From positions 5,210,501 to 5,274,500 of the forward strand of contig NZ_CP125377.1 in the NCBI RefSeq assembly GCF_034008315.1: 64,000 nt of DNA, in the 5' to 3' direction. This DNA is from Pseudomonas sp. P8_241. GTDB taxonomy: Bacteria > Pseudomonadota > Gammaproteobacteria > Pseudomonadales > Pseudomonadaceae. Shown here piece by piece: positions 1 through 7,870 of this stretch. A program made the position numbers and the translations under genes. How positions within the stretch are numbered: the first letter of the stretch is position 1; each line of letters opens with the position of its first letter. Below the pieces are notes generated by a model. It did no database searches and was not told the DNA's origin. It worked only from the letters and a program-made list of their open reading frames with translations.

Positions 1-504
1 CACTTTGACGCTGACCACACCGGCGTCCTCCAGCTTGCCCATGATCCCGTCCAGCTGGCTCTGTGCCGCGGGGGTCAGGTCGGCCTGGTTGAACGCAAAC
101 ATGACGTCGCCGGCATCGTTCAGCGTGATGACTTCCGATTGCACGGGGGCAGGCTTCTCATTGACCGGGTACTGCGGCAGCGGACAACCGCGATGATCGA
201 CCGGGGTATTTTCGGGCGTATCGGCGCAGCGGTCGCGTCGGTCGAAAACGCCATCGCTGTCTTCGTCGCCATCCTGGGCATAGCAGATCAAACCGCCGGT
301 CAAGATGCCCAGCGCCGCGCCACCACCGGCCCAACCGGCACTTTCAATCGCGCCCAGGCCTCCGCCAACCAGGCCGCCGATAAGGCTGCAAATGGGCCAG
401 GTGCGTTGATTGAGAGGGGCAGTGCCATCGCTATGGGTAGCGCAGCCGGTCAACAGGCTGCCAAGAAGCAGAACCGGCAAGACGGTCCTTGTGAGAAAGA
501 TCAT
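1..504 (-). CDS. OmpA-family lipoprotein, C-terminus beyond window edge
   Basis: The reading frame starts at ATG 504 and is still open at base 1, so 168 codons are visible and the end is missing. The N-terminus is a lipoprotein signal ending in a lipobox LLTGC (Cys21). A glycine-rich segment at about residues 43-70 resembles a glycine-zipper membrane stretch. An acidic DGDEDSDGVFDRRDRC segment resembles a thrombospondin type-3 calcium repeat. The start of a periplasmic OmpA-like peptidoglycan-binding domain (VMFAFNQADLTPAAQSQLD) is visible before the edge. It is a tandem paralogue of the next gene (595-1284) with the same domain order. The start is supported by AGGAG 8 bases upstream. It probably tethers the outer membrane to peptidoglycan; the exact role is unknown. 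Confidence 0.85.
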   Translation of the reverse strand, partial: MIFLTRTVLPVLLLGSLLTGCATHSDGTAPLNQRTWPICSLIGGLVGGGLGAIESAGWAGGGAALGILTGGLICYAQDGDEDSDGVFDRRDRCADTPENTPVDHRGCPLPQYPVNEKPAPVQSEVITLNDAGDVMFAFNQADLTPAAQSQLDGIMGKLEDAGVVSVKV

Positions 505-560
505 GTTGAAAGCTCCTGTGTCACCGGCCGATACCGGTTACACAGGAGTAAAGACCCGCA
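505..560 (-). promoter_or_regulatory. Leader hairpin that masks the ribosome-binding site of the left-edge lipoprotein gene
   Basis: Bases 513-527 pair with 534-548 (about 15 bp, one mismatch, short loop). The AGGAG ribosome-binding site at 513-517 lies inside the stem. A similar but weaker hairpin lies in front of the downstream paralogue, and both leaders share the sequence GGGTCTTTACT just before the stem. The stem is seen directly; the regulatory role is inferred. Confidence 0.55.
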
Positions 561-594
561 TCCGCGACTGCACAAGGCGCGGATGCGAGGGGGC

Positions 595-1284
595 TTAACG
601 CTGGATTTTGATTTCCGTGCGACGGTTCTGTGCACGACCGTCATCGGTTGAGTTGTCCGCCACTGGCTGGCTTTCACCGGCACCGACAACCGACACGAAG
701 TTACTGCGAGGTACGCCTTGCTCGATCAGGTATTCAACCACCGAGTGGGCGCGTTTTTCCGAAAGCTTCGCGTTGTAGGTGTCGCTGCCTACGCTGTCGG
801 TATGACCGGTGACGGTCAGTTGAGCAGTCGGGGCTTCGGCTTTCAGGCGGGTGGCAATCTTGTCGAGGACCGCTTTGTCGGACGAGGTCAGTGTGGCCTT
901 GTCAAACTGGAAGTGAACATCGCGAATGACGATGGTTTCTTCCTTGACCACAACCGCTTCTTCAACCACCGGTGCAGGTGGTGGGCAACCGTCAGCATCG
1001 ACTTGTACGCCTTTAGGCGTACCCGGGCACTTGTCGCGGCTGTCCGGCACACCATCGCCGTCTTCGTCGCCATCACCGTGAACCCAGCAATAAGCCGCTG
1101 CGGTACCGCCAACGAGCAGAGCACCATACCCTGCCCATGCCGAGCTCTCGGTCGCACCGAGACCGGCACCCACGACACCACCGACTGCCGCACAGGTCGG
1201 CCAGTCGGTTTTCTGCAAACCTGCGCAACCAGTCAACAAACTGGTTAACAGAACCAAGGGTAATGCTGTCCGAACTATGCTCAT
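595..1284 (-). CDS. OmpA-family lipoprotein with TSP3-type repeat
   Basis: 229 residues. The signal peptide ends in lipobox LLTGC (Cys20). A glycine-rich segment follows at 35-62, then an acidic calcium-binding-type repeat (DGDEDGDGVPDSRDKC, about 71-86), a Pro/Val-rich linker, and a C-terminal OmpA domain (about 120-229) with the peptidoglycan-binding signature TGHTDSVGSDTYNAKLSEKR and NRRTEI at the end. The family anchors outer-membrane structures to peptidoglycan through meso-diaminopimelate. The start has AGGAG 8 bases upstream. The gene lies upstream of the left-edge paralogue on the same strand, so the pair looks like a local duplication that includes the leader. No specific name is assigned. 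Confidence 0.9.
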   Translation of the reverse strand: MSIVRTALPLVLLTSLLTGCAGLQKTDWPTCAAVGGVVGAGLGATESSAWAGYGALLVGGTAAAYCWVHGDGDEDGDGVPDSRDKCPGTPKGVQVDADGCPPPAPVVEEAVVVKEETIVIRDVHFQFDKATLTSSDKAVLDKIATRLKAEAPTAQLTVTGHTDSVGSDTYNAKLSEKRAHSVVEYLIEQGVPRSNFVSVVGAGESQPVADNSTDDGRAQNRRTEIKIQR

Positions 1285-1340
1285 CTGGTTTTCTCCTGAG
1301 GGATCGGCTTAGAACCGATTCAGGTAGTAAAGACCCGAGA
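1285..1340 (-). promoter_or_regulatory. Leader hairpin before the second OmpA-like gene
   Basis: On the minus strand CCTGA-ATCGG ... CCGAT ... TCAGG can fold around a loop of about 7 bases, with the AGGAG site overlapping the 3' arm. It is preceded by CGGGTCTTTACT, also present in the leader of the left-edge paralogue. The regulatory effect is inferred. Confidence 0.4.
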
Positions 1341-1473
1341 TTTAAACTCCGCCAGCAATGGGCCATGCTGTTTATTCGCGTAATAACGACAGGTTGGCGC
1401 TTTTGTCGTCAAGCCGCTCTAGGCCCGAACGATCGGGCAGGCTAGTCTTGTCGGATCTGATTGAGGAACTTCG

Positions 1474-1971
1474 ATGATTGCAGGTAATTCTTCACGCACG
1501 CCGCAACAGGCATTGGCTGCGCTACTTGACCGTTATGCCCCTGCGCGACTGTTGTTGATCGGCGCCAGCGAATTCCCGGCGCTGGAGGCATTCAAACTGG
1601 CTCACCCGGACACCTTCGTCGCGTGCGCCGCACCGGGACCGTTGCCTGCCGAGTTGGCGGCCCGCCGTTTCGATCTGGCCCTGGTGGTCGATTGCCTGGA
1701 GCATCTGCCCAAGCGTGATGGTCTGAATCTGTTGGGCGGGATCCGCAATCTCAACGCCAGTCGCATCGCGGTCTTGGCGGACCTTACGGCCTGCGGCTGG
1801 CAGGAAACGGATTTCTTTTCCCTGGCCCTGCAAGCCAGCGAACGCTTTGCCCGTGATGAACAGGTATTGACCCTGTTTACCTACGATCTGCTTGAATACA
1901 AGCAAGTACCCGACTGGCTCAATTCACGCTTCTGGGCCAATCCGGAAAACTTCGGGAAATATTGGTGGTAA
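1474..1971 (+). CDS. DUF6231-like protein, methyltransferase-like Rossmann fold
   Basis: 165 residues, no signal peptide. The sequence resembles a small class-I methyltransferase fold: [15 protein letters not shown] near residues 26-40 could be the nucleotide-binding loop, and [17 protein letters not shown] (about 68-84) resembles motif II of SAM-dependent enzymes. No complete SAM motif is seen, so activity cannot be claimed. It ends in aromatic residues (FGKYWW). I associate it with the Pseudomonas family DUF6231. The stop lies 4 bases before the ychJ start, so the two are probably co-transcribed. Confidence 0.75.
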   Translation: MIAGNSSRTPQQALAALLDRYAPARLLLIGASEFPALEAFKLAHPDTFVACAAPGPLPAELAARRFDLALVVDCLEHLPKRDGLNLLGGIRNLNASRIAVLADLTACGWQETDFFSLALQASERFARDEQVLTLFTYDLLEYKQVPDWLNSRFWANPENFGKYWW

Positions 1972-1975
1972 TGCA

Positions 1976-2452
1976 ATGAGTACATCCATTTGCCCCTGCG
2001 GTAGCGGCACCCTGCTCGACGCCTGTTGCGGCCATTACCATACCGGTCACCCTGCCCCGTGCGCCGAAGCCTTGATGCGTTCGCGCTACAGCGCCTATGT
2101 GCTGGGCTTGATCGATTATCTGGTGGCCACGACTTTGCCGGCGCTACAGGCAGGCCTTGATCGTCAATCCATCAGTGACTGGAGCGCCCAAAGCACCTGG
2201 CTGGGGCTTGAGGTGGAAAGCTCGGAAGTGCTGGGTGGGCAGCCCGAGCACGCCTTTGTGACATTCACTGCGCGCTGGCATGACAGTAACGGCGAGCACA
2301 GCCACCGCGAGCGCTCATCGTTCGTGCAGATCGCCGGACGCTGGTATTTCATTGATCCCACTGTGCAGCTCAAACTCGGGCGCAATGATGCCTGTCCATG
2401 TGACAGCGGGCAGAAGTTCAAGAAGTGCTGCGCGGGATACTTCGGCGCATGA
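1976..2452 (+). CDS. ychJ: YchJ family protein (UPF0225) with two SEC-C zinc motifs
   Basis: 158 residues from ATG 1976; an upstream in-frame start at 1892 would overlap the previous gene and is not favoured. The N-terminal motif [16 protein letters not shown] and the C-terminal motif [15 protein letters not shown] are SEC-C type zinc-binding clusters, as also found at the end of SecA. Between them is an NTF2-like core (about residues 29-130) typical of YchJ. The family's function is not established. It belongs to a cluster with a second SEC-C protein at 2983-3195. Confidence 0.9.
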   Translation: MSTSICPCGSGTLLDACCGHYHTGHPAPCAEALMRSRYSAYVLGLIDYLVATTLPALQAGLDRQSISDWSAQSTWLGLEVESSEVLGGQPEHAFVTFTARWHDSNGEHSHRERSSFVQIAGRWYFIDPTVQLKLGRNDACPCDSGQKFKKCCAGYFGA

Positions 2453-2491
2453 GATGAAGGGACTAGACTGGCCTTAAGGGAGAACCTCGAC

Positions 2492-2977
2492 ATGACCAGT
2501 CACAGACGTTTCTTGCAGACCTTCACTCTGTTTTTGTTCCTCGGGCTCGGGGGCTGTGCGTCCTGGTTCAGCAGCGACGAGCCGGATCCCGAGGTCCACT
2601 TGGTAAAAGTCGAAGTCGTGCGGGCCAGGCTGCTTGATCAGAAATTCATCCTGCACTTTCGTGTCGACAACCCCAACGACAGCGACCTGACGGTGCGTGG
2701 CCTGGAATATCGCATTCACCTGGCGGACATCTTGCTTGCCGAAGGCGAGCATGAACAGTGGTTTACGGTCGGCCCCAAACACAGCGTCTATTTCAAGGTG
2801 CCGATCCGCACCAACCTGTGGCCCAGGGCCAAGGATCTGGTCAAACAACTCAAAAACCCCAAGCAAGGCATTCCCTATCGTCTGGAAGGTGAAATGGAAA
2901 CCGGTTTATTCATCGCCCACTACGTGCACCTGACGCGTAATGGCGTGATAATCCCCGCCGATTTAATTCCGGAGTAA
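2492..2977 (+). CDS. LEA type-2 (WHy-domain) lipoprotein
   Basis: 161 residues. A lipoprotein signal with lipobox LGGC places the lipidated Cys at residue 22. The mature part (about 36-155) is a single WHy/LEA_2 beta-sandwich domain with the family's [18 protein letters not shown] segment. Bacterial WHy lipoproteins are linked to desiccation and cold tolerance in some species, but their partners are unknown. It starts 39 bases after ychJ and ends 5 bases before the next gene. Confidence 0.85.
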   Translation: MTSHRRFLQTFTLFLFLGLGGCASWFSSDEPDPEVHLVKVEVVRARLLDQKFILHFRVDNPNDSDLTVRGLEYRIHLADILLAEGEHEQWFTVGPKHSVYFKVPIRTNLWPRAKDLVKQLKNPKQGIPYRLEGEMETGLFIAHYVHLTRNGVIIPADLIPE

Positions 2978-2982
2978 CCCCG

Positions 2983-3195
2983 ATGACCCAACAACCCCAC
3001 GTCCATGGCCCTGACTGCAACCACGATCATGACCATCACCAGCATGATCATGATCACGACCACGGTCATGTCCACGGTCCGAATTGCGGCCACGCTCACC
3101 AGGAACCGGTGCGCAACGCCTTGAAAGACGTCGGCCGCAATGATCCATGCCCATGCGGCAACGGCAAGAAATTCAAGAAGTGCCACGGCGCTTGA
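2983..3195 (+). CDS. Histidine-rich SEC-C zinc-binding protein
   Basis: 70 residues. Residues 6-40 are extremely rich in His and Asp (runs such as [19 protein letters not shown] plus two Cys), like metal-storage tails of metallochaperones. Residues 52-68 form a SEC-C motif, [16 protein letters not shown], nearly the same as the end of YchJ two genes upstream. The protein probably binds several zinc or nickel ions; whether it acts as a metal sink or an adaptor is unknown. It is the last gene of the 1474-3195 cluster and is followed by a REP pair. Confidence 0.85.
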   Translation: MTQQPHVHGPDCNHDHDHHQHDHDHDHGHVHGPNCGHAHQEPVRNALKDVGRNDPCPCGNGKKFKKCHGA

Positions 3196-3297
3196 TGCTT
3201 CGGGCGAAAACTGTCTTCGCCCATTGAATTGCCTGCGCGAACATGCTCGCACCTACACTCGATCTGCGCCAGACAACGGTCCTGTGAATGCAGATCC

Positions 3298-3388
3298 CTG
3301 TAGGAGCGAGCTTGCTCGCGATGGCGGCAGCACATTCATCACCAGTGTCTCCGTCCGACCGCTATCGTGAGCAAGCTCGCTCCTACAG
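3298..3388. repeat. REP pair (TAGGAGCGAGCTTGCTCGCG type)
   Basis: Two inverted copies of a Pseudomonas REP (TGTAGGAGCGAGCTTGCTCG and its complement, with mismatches) flank about 40 bases. It sits between the convergent SEC-C and isochorismatase-like genes and may stabilise or terminate transcripts. Confidence 0.85.
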
Positions 3389-3393
3389 CGGTT

Positions 3394-3951
3394 TCAGTCG
3401 TTCTTCAGGATGGTTGCGGTGCCGACGACCGTTGCGTATTCGCCATGCAGGTTGCCCAGCGACATCGCATGCACTTCCTCGGCTGAATGGGCATGGCCAT
3501 AGAAGTCAGCCTTGTCGAAGGTAAAGCAGGCATCCTCCACCACCCACGCATCAAAGCCCAGATTTCCAGCCGAGCGCGCTGTTGACTCCACCGAGTTGTG
3601 CGTCGCGACGCCGACGATCACCAACTGCCCGATTCCTGCCTCGCGCAACGCCGCCTCCAGTTGCGTCGAACAAAACGCATCCGGCACCTGTTTCTGGATC
3701 AATCGCTCGCCAGGGACCGGTTCAAAGCGCTCCTGAAATTCCACCCCCGCTTGCTGTGGCCAGAACACCGAATCCTCTGACCGGGACAAATGCTGAACAT
3801 GGATCACCGGCCGGCCGGTGCGTCGCCAATGGCTCAGCAACTCCAGCATGCGCTCTTCGGCCTGGGAATTATTCCTGCGACCCAACCTGGGGTGAAGGAT
3901 GCCTTTTTGTTGATCGATGATGATCAGTGCTGCGTTTGTCTTGAGCTCCAT
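3394..3951 (-). CDS. Isochorismatase-fold hydrolase lacking the Cys nucleophile
   Basis: 185 residues. The fold is that of cysteine hydrolases (nicotinamidase, isochorismatase). The catalytic Asp (D13 in IIIDQQ) and Lys (K87 in IQKQVPDAF) are present. The position normally held by the nucleophilic Cys, in the signature VGVATHNSVESTARSAGN, is Ser120. This excludes a classical Cys-dependent amidase unless Ser can substitute; the related PhzD and EntB isochorismatases also work without this Cys. The substrate is unknown. The gene stands alone between two REP elements. Confidence 0.85.
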   Translation of the reverse strand: MELKTNAALIIIDQQKGILHPRLGRRNNSQAEERMLELLSHWRRTGRPVIHVQHLSRSEDSVFWPQQAGVEFQERFEPVPGERLIQKQVPDAFCSTQLEAALREAGIGQLVIVGVATHNSVESTARSAGNLGFDAWVVEDACFTFDKADFYGHAHSAEEVHAMSLGNLHGEYATVVGTATILKND

Positions 3952-4030
3952 GCTGACTGTTCTCCAGGATTATTGAGCGTGTTGCACTTGAACATCACCG
4001 GTTACGGGGTGGCAAGTCACTATGAGGATC

Positions 4031-4108
4031 AAAAGATCGCAGCCTTCGGCAGCTCCTACAGGGAATACGCCGAGACCGCGCAGATGCTGCCGAGGCCGCG
4101 ATCTTTGA
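4031..4108. repeat. REP pair (GATCGCAGCCTTCGGCAGCTCC type), degenerate
   Basis: AAAAGATCGCAGCCTTCGGC is followed by a diverged inverted copy (GCTGCCGAGGCCGCGATCTTT). This is the second REP family of the window. It lies in the divergent gap between the isochorismatase-like gene and quiP. Confidence 0.75.
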
Positions 4109-4205
4109 CAAATCTTGAAATAACCTCTTACCCCGCTTGCGCGGCCATCGCCTGCTCACTAACGTAGCGGCTTTATTGCGCCACCACCCCCGCAGGAGCT
4201 TTGCC

Positions 4206-6656
4206 ATGGCCTCGCCAGCCCTTACTCATTTTCTACCCCGGTTCGGCGTTGCCGCAGCAGTGGCCGGTGTCTTGAGCCTGACCGGTTGTCAGACGTTCAA
4301 CGCCCAGGACACCCTCCCGCCCACCTCCGGCGTGCAGCCACTCAAGGGGCTGGCGCAGAACGTTTCGGTACGGCGCAATGCCATGGGCATGCCGCTGATT
4401 GAAAGCAACAGCTTCCACGATGCGCTCTTCGCTCTGGGCTACGTGCACGCCAGCGATCGCATCACGCAAATGGCCACCCTGCGCCTGCTGGCACAGGGCC
4501 GCTTGTCCGAAATGCACGGCGCGGAACTGCTGGATGCCGACCGCTACATGCGCGCCGTCAACCTGAAGAAAAGCGCCGGCGAGCTGTACAAGGCATCTTC
4601 GCCGCGGCTCAAACGCTTCTTTGAAGTCTATGCCCGAGGCGTCAACGCTTACCTGTTCCGTTACCGCGACAAGTTACCGGCAGACCTCGCGGCCACTGGT
4701 TACAAGCCTGAATACTGGCAACCGGAAGACTCAGCATTGATTTTCTGCCTGCTGAATTTCAGCCAGTCGGCCAACCTGCCGGAAGAAGTTGCCTCGTTGG
4801 TGCTGGCTCAAACGGTCACCACCGACAAGCTCGCGTGGCTGTCACCGTCCGCGCCCGACGAAAAACTGCCGGCGGCCGAAAGTGAAAAGCTGCAAGGCAT
4901 CAAGCTCAACGGGCAAGTCCCGGGACTGGAGCAAATCAGTAAAGCCAGCGCACAACTGTCTGACCTGAACCTGCTGGGCGCAACTTCGTCGAACAACTGG
5001 GCCATTGCCCCGCAACGCAGCCGCAGCGGTAAAAGTCTGCTGGCCAGCGACAGCCACGGCCCACTGGGCGTTCCGTCATTGTTCAGCTATGTGCAGATCC
5101 GTGCGCCGAAGTATCAGGCCTCTGGTGTGACCGTCGCCGGGTTGCCGATGGTGCTGGCGGGCTTCAACGGCAAAGTGGCGTGGAGCATGACGTCCGTCAT
5201 GGGCGATAACCAGGACCTGTTCCTGGAGAAGATCAAACGCCAGGGCAACGGCCTGACCTACGAAAACGCCGGCAAGTGGCAGCCAGTGGTCGTGCGCAAC
5301 GAAACCTATTTCGTCAAAGGCCAGCGGCCGATTCGCGAAGCGGTGTACGAAACCCGCCATGGTCCGCTGCTCAACAGCGCCCAAGGCACCACGCTGGCCA
5401 ATGGTTTCGGCCTGGCCTTGCAGACGCCGAGCTTCACCGACGACAAGACCCTGGACGCGTTCTTCGACCTGACCCGCGCCCAGAACATCGAAAAAGCCTC
5501 GGACGCCAGCCGCGAAATCCGCGCTATCGCCTTGAATCTGGTGTTTGCCGATGCCAGCAACATCGGCTGGCAAGTCACCGGGCGCTATCCGAACCGCCGC
5601 GAAGGCGAAGGACTGTTGCCCTCACCGGGTTGGGAAGGTCGCTACGACTGGGACGGGTACGCCGACCCGATGCTGCATCCCTACGACCAGGACCCGGCTC
5701 AAGGCTGGCTCGGGACTGCCAACCAGCGGGTCATCCCCCACGGTTACGGTATGCAACTGTCCAACTCGTGGTCGGCACCGGAACGTGGCGAGCGCTTGGC
5801 TGAACTGGCCGGCGCCGGTAAACACGACAGCCGCAGCATGATCGCCATGCAGTACGACCAGACCACCACGTTCGCCGCCAAACTGAAGAAAATGTTTGAA
5901 GCGCCGGGCATGTCCCAGCCTCTCAAGCAAGCCATTGATGCGTTGCCGGTGACCGATCGCGCCAAGGCGCACGAGGCCTACAGCCGCTTGATGGCGTTCG
6001 ACGGAAAACTCGCACCGGCGTCCACCGACGCGGCGATTTACGAACTGTTCCTGCAGGAAAGCACACGGCAGATTTTCCTCGATGAACTGGGCCCGCAAAA
6101 CAGCCCGGCGTGGAAAGCCTTTGTCGCTGATGGCAAGTTGTCCTACGCCGCGCAAGCGGATCACCTGTTGGGCCGTGAAGACAGTCCGTTCTGGGATGAC
6201 GTGCGCACCGCGCAGAAAGAAGACAAACCGGCGATTCTCGCGCGCAGCCTTGCGGCAGCGATCAGCGCGGGCGACAGCCAGTTGGGCGCTGACCACAAGG
6301 CCTGGCAATGGGGCAAACTGCATCGCTATGACTGGAAGAATGCCAGCGGCCAGACCGTGCGCGGCCCTCTTCCCGCCGGCGGCGACCACACCACGCTCAA
6401 CACCGCCGCGTTCGCCTGGGGCCAGGACTTCAACACCACACTGGCGCCGGCCATGCGCTTTATCGTCGACTTCGGCCAGACCGAACCGTTGATGGCCCAG
6501 AACGGCACCGGCCAATCCGGCAACCCGGCCAGCCCTAACTATCTCAACAGTATCGAGCCATGGCTCAAGGGTCAGTACATGAGCCTGCCGATGCAGCCGC
6601 AGAACTTCGATACTGCCTATGGCAAGGCACGGTTGACCCTGACACCCGGAAAGTAA
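4206..6656 (+). CDS. quiP: QuiP-like acyl-homoserine-lactone / penicillin acylase family lipoprotein
   Basis: 816 residues from ATG 4206 (GCAGGAG just upstream; an earlier in-frame start at 4137 lacks a site). The N-terminus is a signal with lipobox SLTGC (Cys28). The protein is an N-terminal-nucleophile hydrolase, made as a precursor and self-cleaved to alpha and beta chains. The expected nucleophile is Ser262 in [10 protein letters not shown], where the beta chain would start. Length, N-terminus and domain layout agree with P. aeruginosa QuiP, which cleaves long-chain acyl-homoserine lactones. The residue before the nucleophile is Ser, not the more usual Gly. Substrate range is inferred from the family. 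It is a single-gene unit bounded by REPs. Confidence 0.8.
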   Translation: MASPALTHFLPRFGVAAAVAGVLSLTGCQTFNAQDTLPPTSGVQPLKGLAQNVSVRRNAMGMPLIESNSFHDALFALGYVHASDRITQMATLRLLAQGRLSEMHGAELLDADRYMRAVNLKKSAGELYKASSPRLKRFFEVYARGVNAYLFRYRDKLPADLAATGYKPEYWQPEDSALIFCLLNFSQSANLPEEVASLVLAQTVTTDKLAWLSPSAPDEKLPAAESEKLQGIKLNGQVPGLEQISKASAQLSDLNLLGATSSNNWAIAPQRSRSGKSLLASDSHGPLGVPSLFSYVQIRAPKYQASGVTVAGLPMVLAGFNGKVAWSMTSVMGDNQDLFLEKIKRQGNGLTYENAGKWQPVVVRNETYFVKGQRPIREAVYETRHGPLLNSAQGTTLANGFGLALQTPSFTDDKTLDAFFDLTRAQNIEKASDASREIRAIALNLVFADASNIGWQVTGRYPNRREGEGLLPSPGWEGRYDWDGYADPMLHPYDQDPAQGWLGTANQRVIPHGYGMQLSNSWSAPERGERLAELAGAGKHDSRSMIAMQYDQTTTFAAKLKKMFEAPGMSQPLKQAIDALPVTDRAKAHEAYSRLMAFDGKLAPASTDAAIYELFLQESTRQIFLDELGPQNSPAWKAFVADGKLSYAAQADHLLGREDSPFWDDVRTAQKEDKPAILARSLAAAISAGDSQLGADHKAWQWGKLHRYDWKNASGQTVRGPLPAGGDHTTLNTAAFAWGQDFNTTLAPAMRFIVDFGQTEPLMAQNGTGQSGNPASPNYLNSIEPWLKGQYMSLPMQPQNFDTAYGKARLTLTPGK

Positions 6657-6666
6657 CCGCAATACC

Positions 6667-6759
6667 CTGCAGGAGCGAGCCTGCTTGCGATTGCGGCATG
6701 CCAGACACCAACGAACTTGGCTGGTATGACGCCATCGCGAGCAGGATCACTCCTACAGG
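6667..6759. repeat. REP pair after quiP
   Basis: CTGCAGGAGCGAGCCTGCTTG and an inverted, diverged copy ending in CACTCCTACAGG. It begins 10 bases after the quiP stop. Confidence 0.75.
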
Positions 6760-6835
6760 ATCCCGAAAAACAGATAGAACTTCTCCCCTCGCGCCATCCT
6801 CATAGCTAACAACTCCCCTCCATCGTGGCCACATC

Positions 6836-7870
6836 ATGGACCTTGTTATCTCGCGTCCCGAAGGCTTGTATTGCCCCGCCGGGGATTTTTATATCGACCC
6901 GTGGCGACCCGTCGAACGCTCGGTAATCACCCACGCCCACGGCGATCATGCCCGCAGCGGCAATCAGCACTATCTGGCCGCAGCGCCCGGTGCAGGCATA
7001 CTGCGTGCACGGCTTGGCCAGGACATCAATCTGCAAACCCTGCGGTATGGCGAGCGTCTGCTGCATCACGGTGTGCACCTGAGCTTTCACCCAGCCGGGC
7101 ATGTGCTCGGTTCGGCGCAGGTGCGTCTGGAATATGGCGGGGAAGTCTGGGTCGCCTCGGGGGACTACAAAATTGAACCGGACGGCACGTGCGAACCGTT
7201 CGAACCGGTACGCTGCAACACTTTCATCACCGAATCGACCTTCGGCCTGCCGATCTACCGCTGGCAACCCCAGGCACAGGTATTTGCCGAGATCAATCAG
7301 TGGTGGCAAGCCAATGCCGCCGCCGACAAAACCAGCGTGTTGTTCTGCTATTCCTTCGGCAAGGCCCAACGCATTCTCCATGGCATCGACGCCAACCTCG
7401 GTCCCATCCTGGTGCACGGCGCAGTGGAGCCGTTGAACCGGATCTACCGGGAGGCAGGCGTTCATCTGCCGCCGACAATAAATGCCACGGAACTGAAAAA
7501 AAGCGACCCGATCATGCGCAAGTCCCTGGTGCTTGCGCCACCGTCCGCCGGGGGCAGTAGCTGGATGCGGCGCTTTGGCGACTACAGTGACGGGTTCGCC
7601 AGTGGCTGGATGCGGTTGCGCGGCACTCGACGGCGGCGTGGCGTCGACCGTGGCTTCGTGCTGTCTGACCATGCCGACTGGCCCGGCCTGCTGTGGGCCA
7701 TCGAACAGACCGGGGCCGAACGGATCATGGTGACCCACGGTTCGGTCGGGGTGCTGGTGCGTCATCTGTGCGAGCAAGGACTGGATGCCATGGCCTTCAG
7801 CACTGAATATGGCGACGACGAAGAGGATGCAATAGCGGCCGCCCCCGAACGTGCCGAGGCACTGCCATGA
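6836..7870 (+). CDS. Ligase-associated DNA exonuclease (metallo-beta-lactamase/beta-CASP fold)
   Basis: 344 residues. The metal-binding motif HAHGDH (H33, H35, D37, H38) and a later GHVLGSAQ segment mark the metallo-beta-lactamase nuclease family related to SNM1/Artemis and CPSF. In bacteria this subfamily is encoded with an ATP-dependent ligase, an Lhr-type helicase and the PdeM phosphoesterase and is linked to repair of DNA crosslinks and other damage. It overlaps the ligase gene by 4 bases, so the two are translationally coupled. Confidence 0.92.
   Translation: MDLVISRPEGLYCPAGDFYIDPWRPVERSVITHAHGDHARSGNQHYLAAAPGAGILRARLGQDINLQTLRYGERLLHHGVHLSFHPAGHVLGSAQVRLEYGGEVWVASGDYKIEPDGTCEPFEPVRCNTFITESTFGLPIYRWQPQAQVFAEINQWWQANAAADKTSVLFCYSFGKAQRILHGIDANLGPILVHGAVEPLNRIYREAGVHLPPTINATELKKSDPIMRKSLVLAPPSAGGSSWMRRFGDYSDGFASGWMRLRGTRRRRGVDRGFVLSDHADWPGLLWAIEQTGAERIMVTHGSVGVLVRHLCEQGLDAMAFSTEYGDDEEDAIAAAPERAEALP

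Noticed and set aside
5622..6662. 346-codon open frame on the minus strand
   Set aside because: Antisense shadow of quiP.
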